DNA of 11,928 nucleotides, taken from positions 1-11,928 of the forward strand of contig JBJDXI010000077.1 in assembly GCA_051866595.1 (NCBI GenBank), given 5' to 3'. The notes below the pieces were generated by a model. It saw only the letters and a program-made list of their open reading frames with translations, searched no databases and was not told where the DNA came from. This DNA is from UBA7702 sp051866595 (GTDB lineage Bacteria > Bacillota > Dehalobacteriia > UBA7702). The translations under genes were made by a program, and so were the position numbers. Positions 11,218 through 11,928 of this stretch are shown one piece after another (position 1 is the first letter of the stretch; every line of letters starts with the position of its first letter).

Positions 11218-11928
11218 TTATTTGAGAGAAGCGGCGGTGGCTTCAATCAGATCGTTCATGCTTTCCCATTCAGCATCTTTCATTGTGGATTTAATGGAGA
11301 CGGTGGGTTCCAGCACGGTGATATTTTTCATTTCTTCCAGACGGGCTTTGATCTTCTTCCCGGACTGCGCGGCCCAGGTGCCGTTTTCCATCACGGCGAC
11401 GGTTTTGTTCTGTACGGCCAGATGCTCCATATCGGTGAGGAGCGTTTCGATGACCGGATGAATATTGCCATTATAGGTGGGGGAGGCGATGGCCACATGG
11501 CTGTATTTGAAGATTTCCCCGATGAGATAGGAAGGATGGGTTTTAGAAGCGTCGTAAACGGCGATGTCGGTGATGCCTTTGTCGTTGAGACCGGAAGCGA
11601 AGATTTCCGCGATGTTTTCGGTGCCGCCGTACATGGAGGCGTAAACCACGACGATGCCTTTCTTTTCTTCTTTATAGGTGCTCCAAAGGATGTGTTTTTC
11701 GATGAAATAACCGATGTCCGTTCTCCAGACGGGACCGTGGAGGGGGCAGATGCGCTGAATGTCGAGGCCTTCGGCCTTTTTCAGCAGTTTCTGTACCTGG
11801 CTGCCGTATTTGCCGACGATGTTGCAGTAATAGCGGCGGGCGTCGTCCAAAAGGTCGCGGTCGAAATCGAATTCGTCGTTGAAGAGTTTGCCGTCCAGCG
11901 TGCCGAAGGTGCCGAAAGCGTCGGCGGA
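11218..11928 (-). CDS. fprA: Flavodiiron protein FprA (partial, N-terminus outside window)
   Basis: 236 C-terminal residues are visible; the frame is open to the right edge, so the TTG at 11850 is an internal codon. The visible part begins SADAFGTFGTL, the end of the metallo-beta-lactamase-like diiron domain, followed by the family-typical YYCNIVGKYG and ICPLHGPVWR with a diiron-ligand His. From about residue 90 it is a flavodoxin domain: GIVVVYASMYGGTENIAE is the FMN phosphate-binding loop, then SPTYNGNIHP. Flavodiiron proteins reduce O2 to water and/or NO to N2O and protect strict anaerobes. No extra rubredoxin domain is present at the C-terminus (it ends AATAASLK), so the electron donor must be a separate protein, most likely the downstream Hrb-type fusion 12 nt away in the same operon. 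Confidence 0.95.
   Translation of the reverse strand, partial: SADAFGTFGTLDGKLFNDEFDFDRDLLDDARRYYCNIVGKYGSQVQKLLKKAEGLDIQRICPLHGPVWRTDIGYFIEKHILWSTYKEEKKGIVVVYASMYGGTENIAEIFASGLNDKGITDIAVYDASKTHPSYLIGEIFKYSHVAIASPTYNGNIHPVIETLLTDMEHLAVQNKTVAVMENGTWAAQSGKKIKARLEEMKNITVLEPTVSIKSTMKDAEWESMNDLIEATAASLK

Noticed and set aside
11848..11850. TTG as the start of a 210-codon flavodoxin-like gene
   Set aside because: The frame stays open to the window edge and encodes the conserved SADAFGTFG segment of flavodiiron proteins, so the gene is partial, not short.

Overview
The window looks like a chromosomal segment of an anaerobic Bacillota (Firmicutes) species. The evidence is strong AGGAGG-type Shine-Dalgarno (SD) sites, good sigma-A type promoters, the conserved order mazG - hup - S4-domain gene, and an oxygen/NO-detoxification operon (flavodiiron protein plus rubredoxin/rubrerythrin) typical of strict anaerobes. 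The exact genus cannot be read from the sequence.

Layout: 1-1280 (minus) is a housekeeping operon, mazG -> hup -> S4-domain protein (RqcP-like, cut by the window edge). The hup SD lies inside a perfect 10-bp inverted repeat. 1527-2555 (minus) is a membrane acyltransferase with its own promoter. 2752-3036 (minus) is a small acidic lipoprotein with 11-residue repeats and a clear terminator. 3234-4580 (plus) is an O-antigen-ligase/polymerase-like membrane protein, followed by an XRE-type regulator (4685-5467) whose C-terminal half carries glycine at every fifth residue. 5566-6623 (minus) is azlCD, a predicted branched-chain amino acid exporter, divergent from a LysR-type regulator (6736-7602, plus) that probably controls it.

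7663-9946 is a distinctly AT-rich islet of three genes: a zinc-ribbon membrane protein and an HTH/zinc-ribbon protein in one minus-strand operon, and a divergent small XRE regulator. It is bracketed by two nearly identical bidirectional terminators (about 7615-7657 and 9999-10040). The 198-bp divergent intergenic region inside it is packed with dyads and repeated half-sites and looks like a regulatory switch. This islet is the best candidate for a recently acquired, undescribed system.

10048-11928 (minus) is a detoxification operon: fprA (flavodiiron protein, 5' end outside the window), then a four-module fusion of flavin reductase, rubredoxin, rubrerythrin and a second rubredoxin-like domain. 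The two proteins together could carry electrons from NAD(P)H to O2, NO and peroxide.
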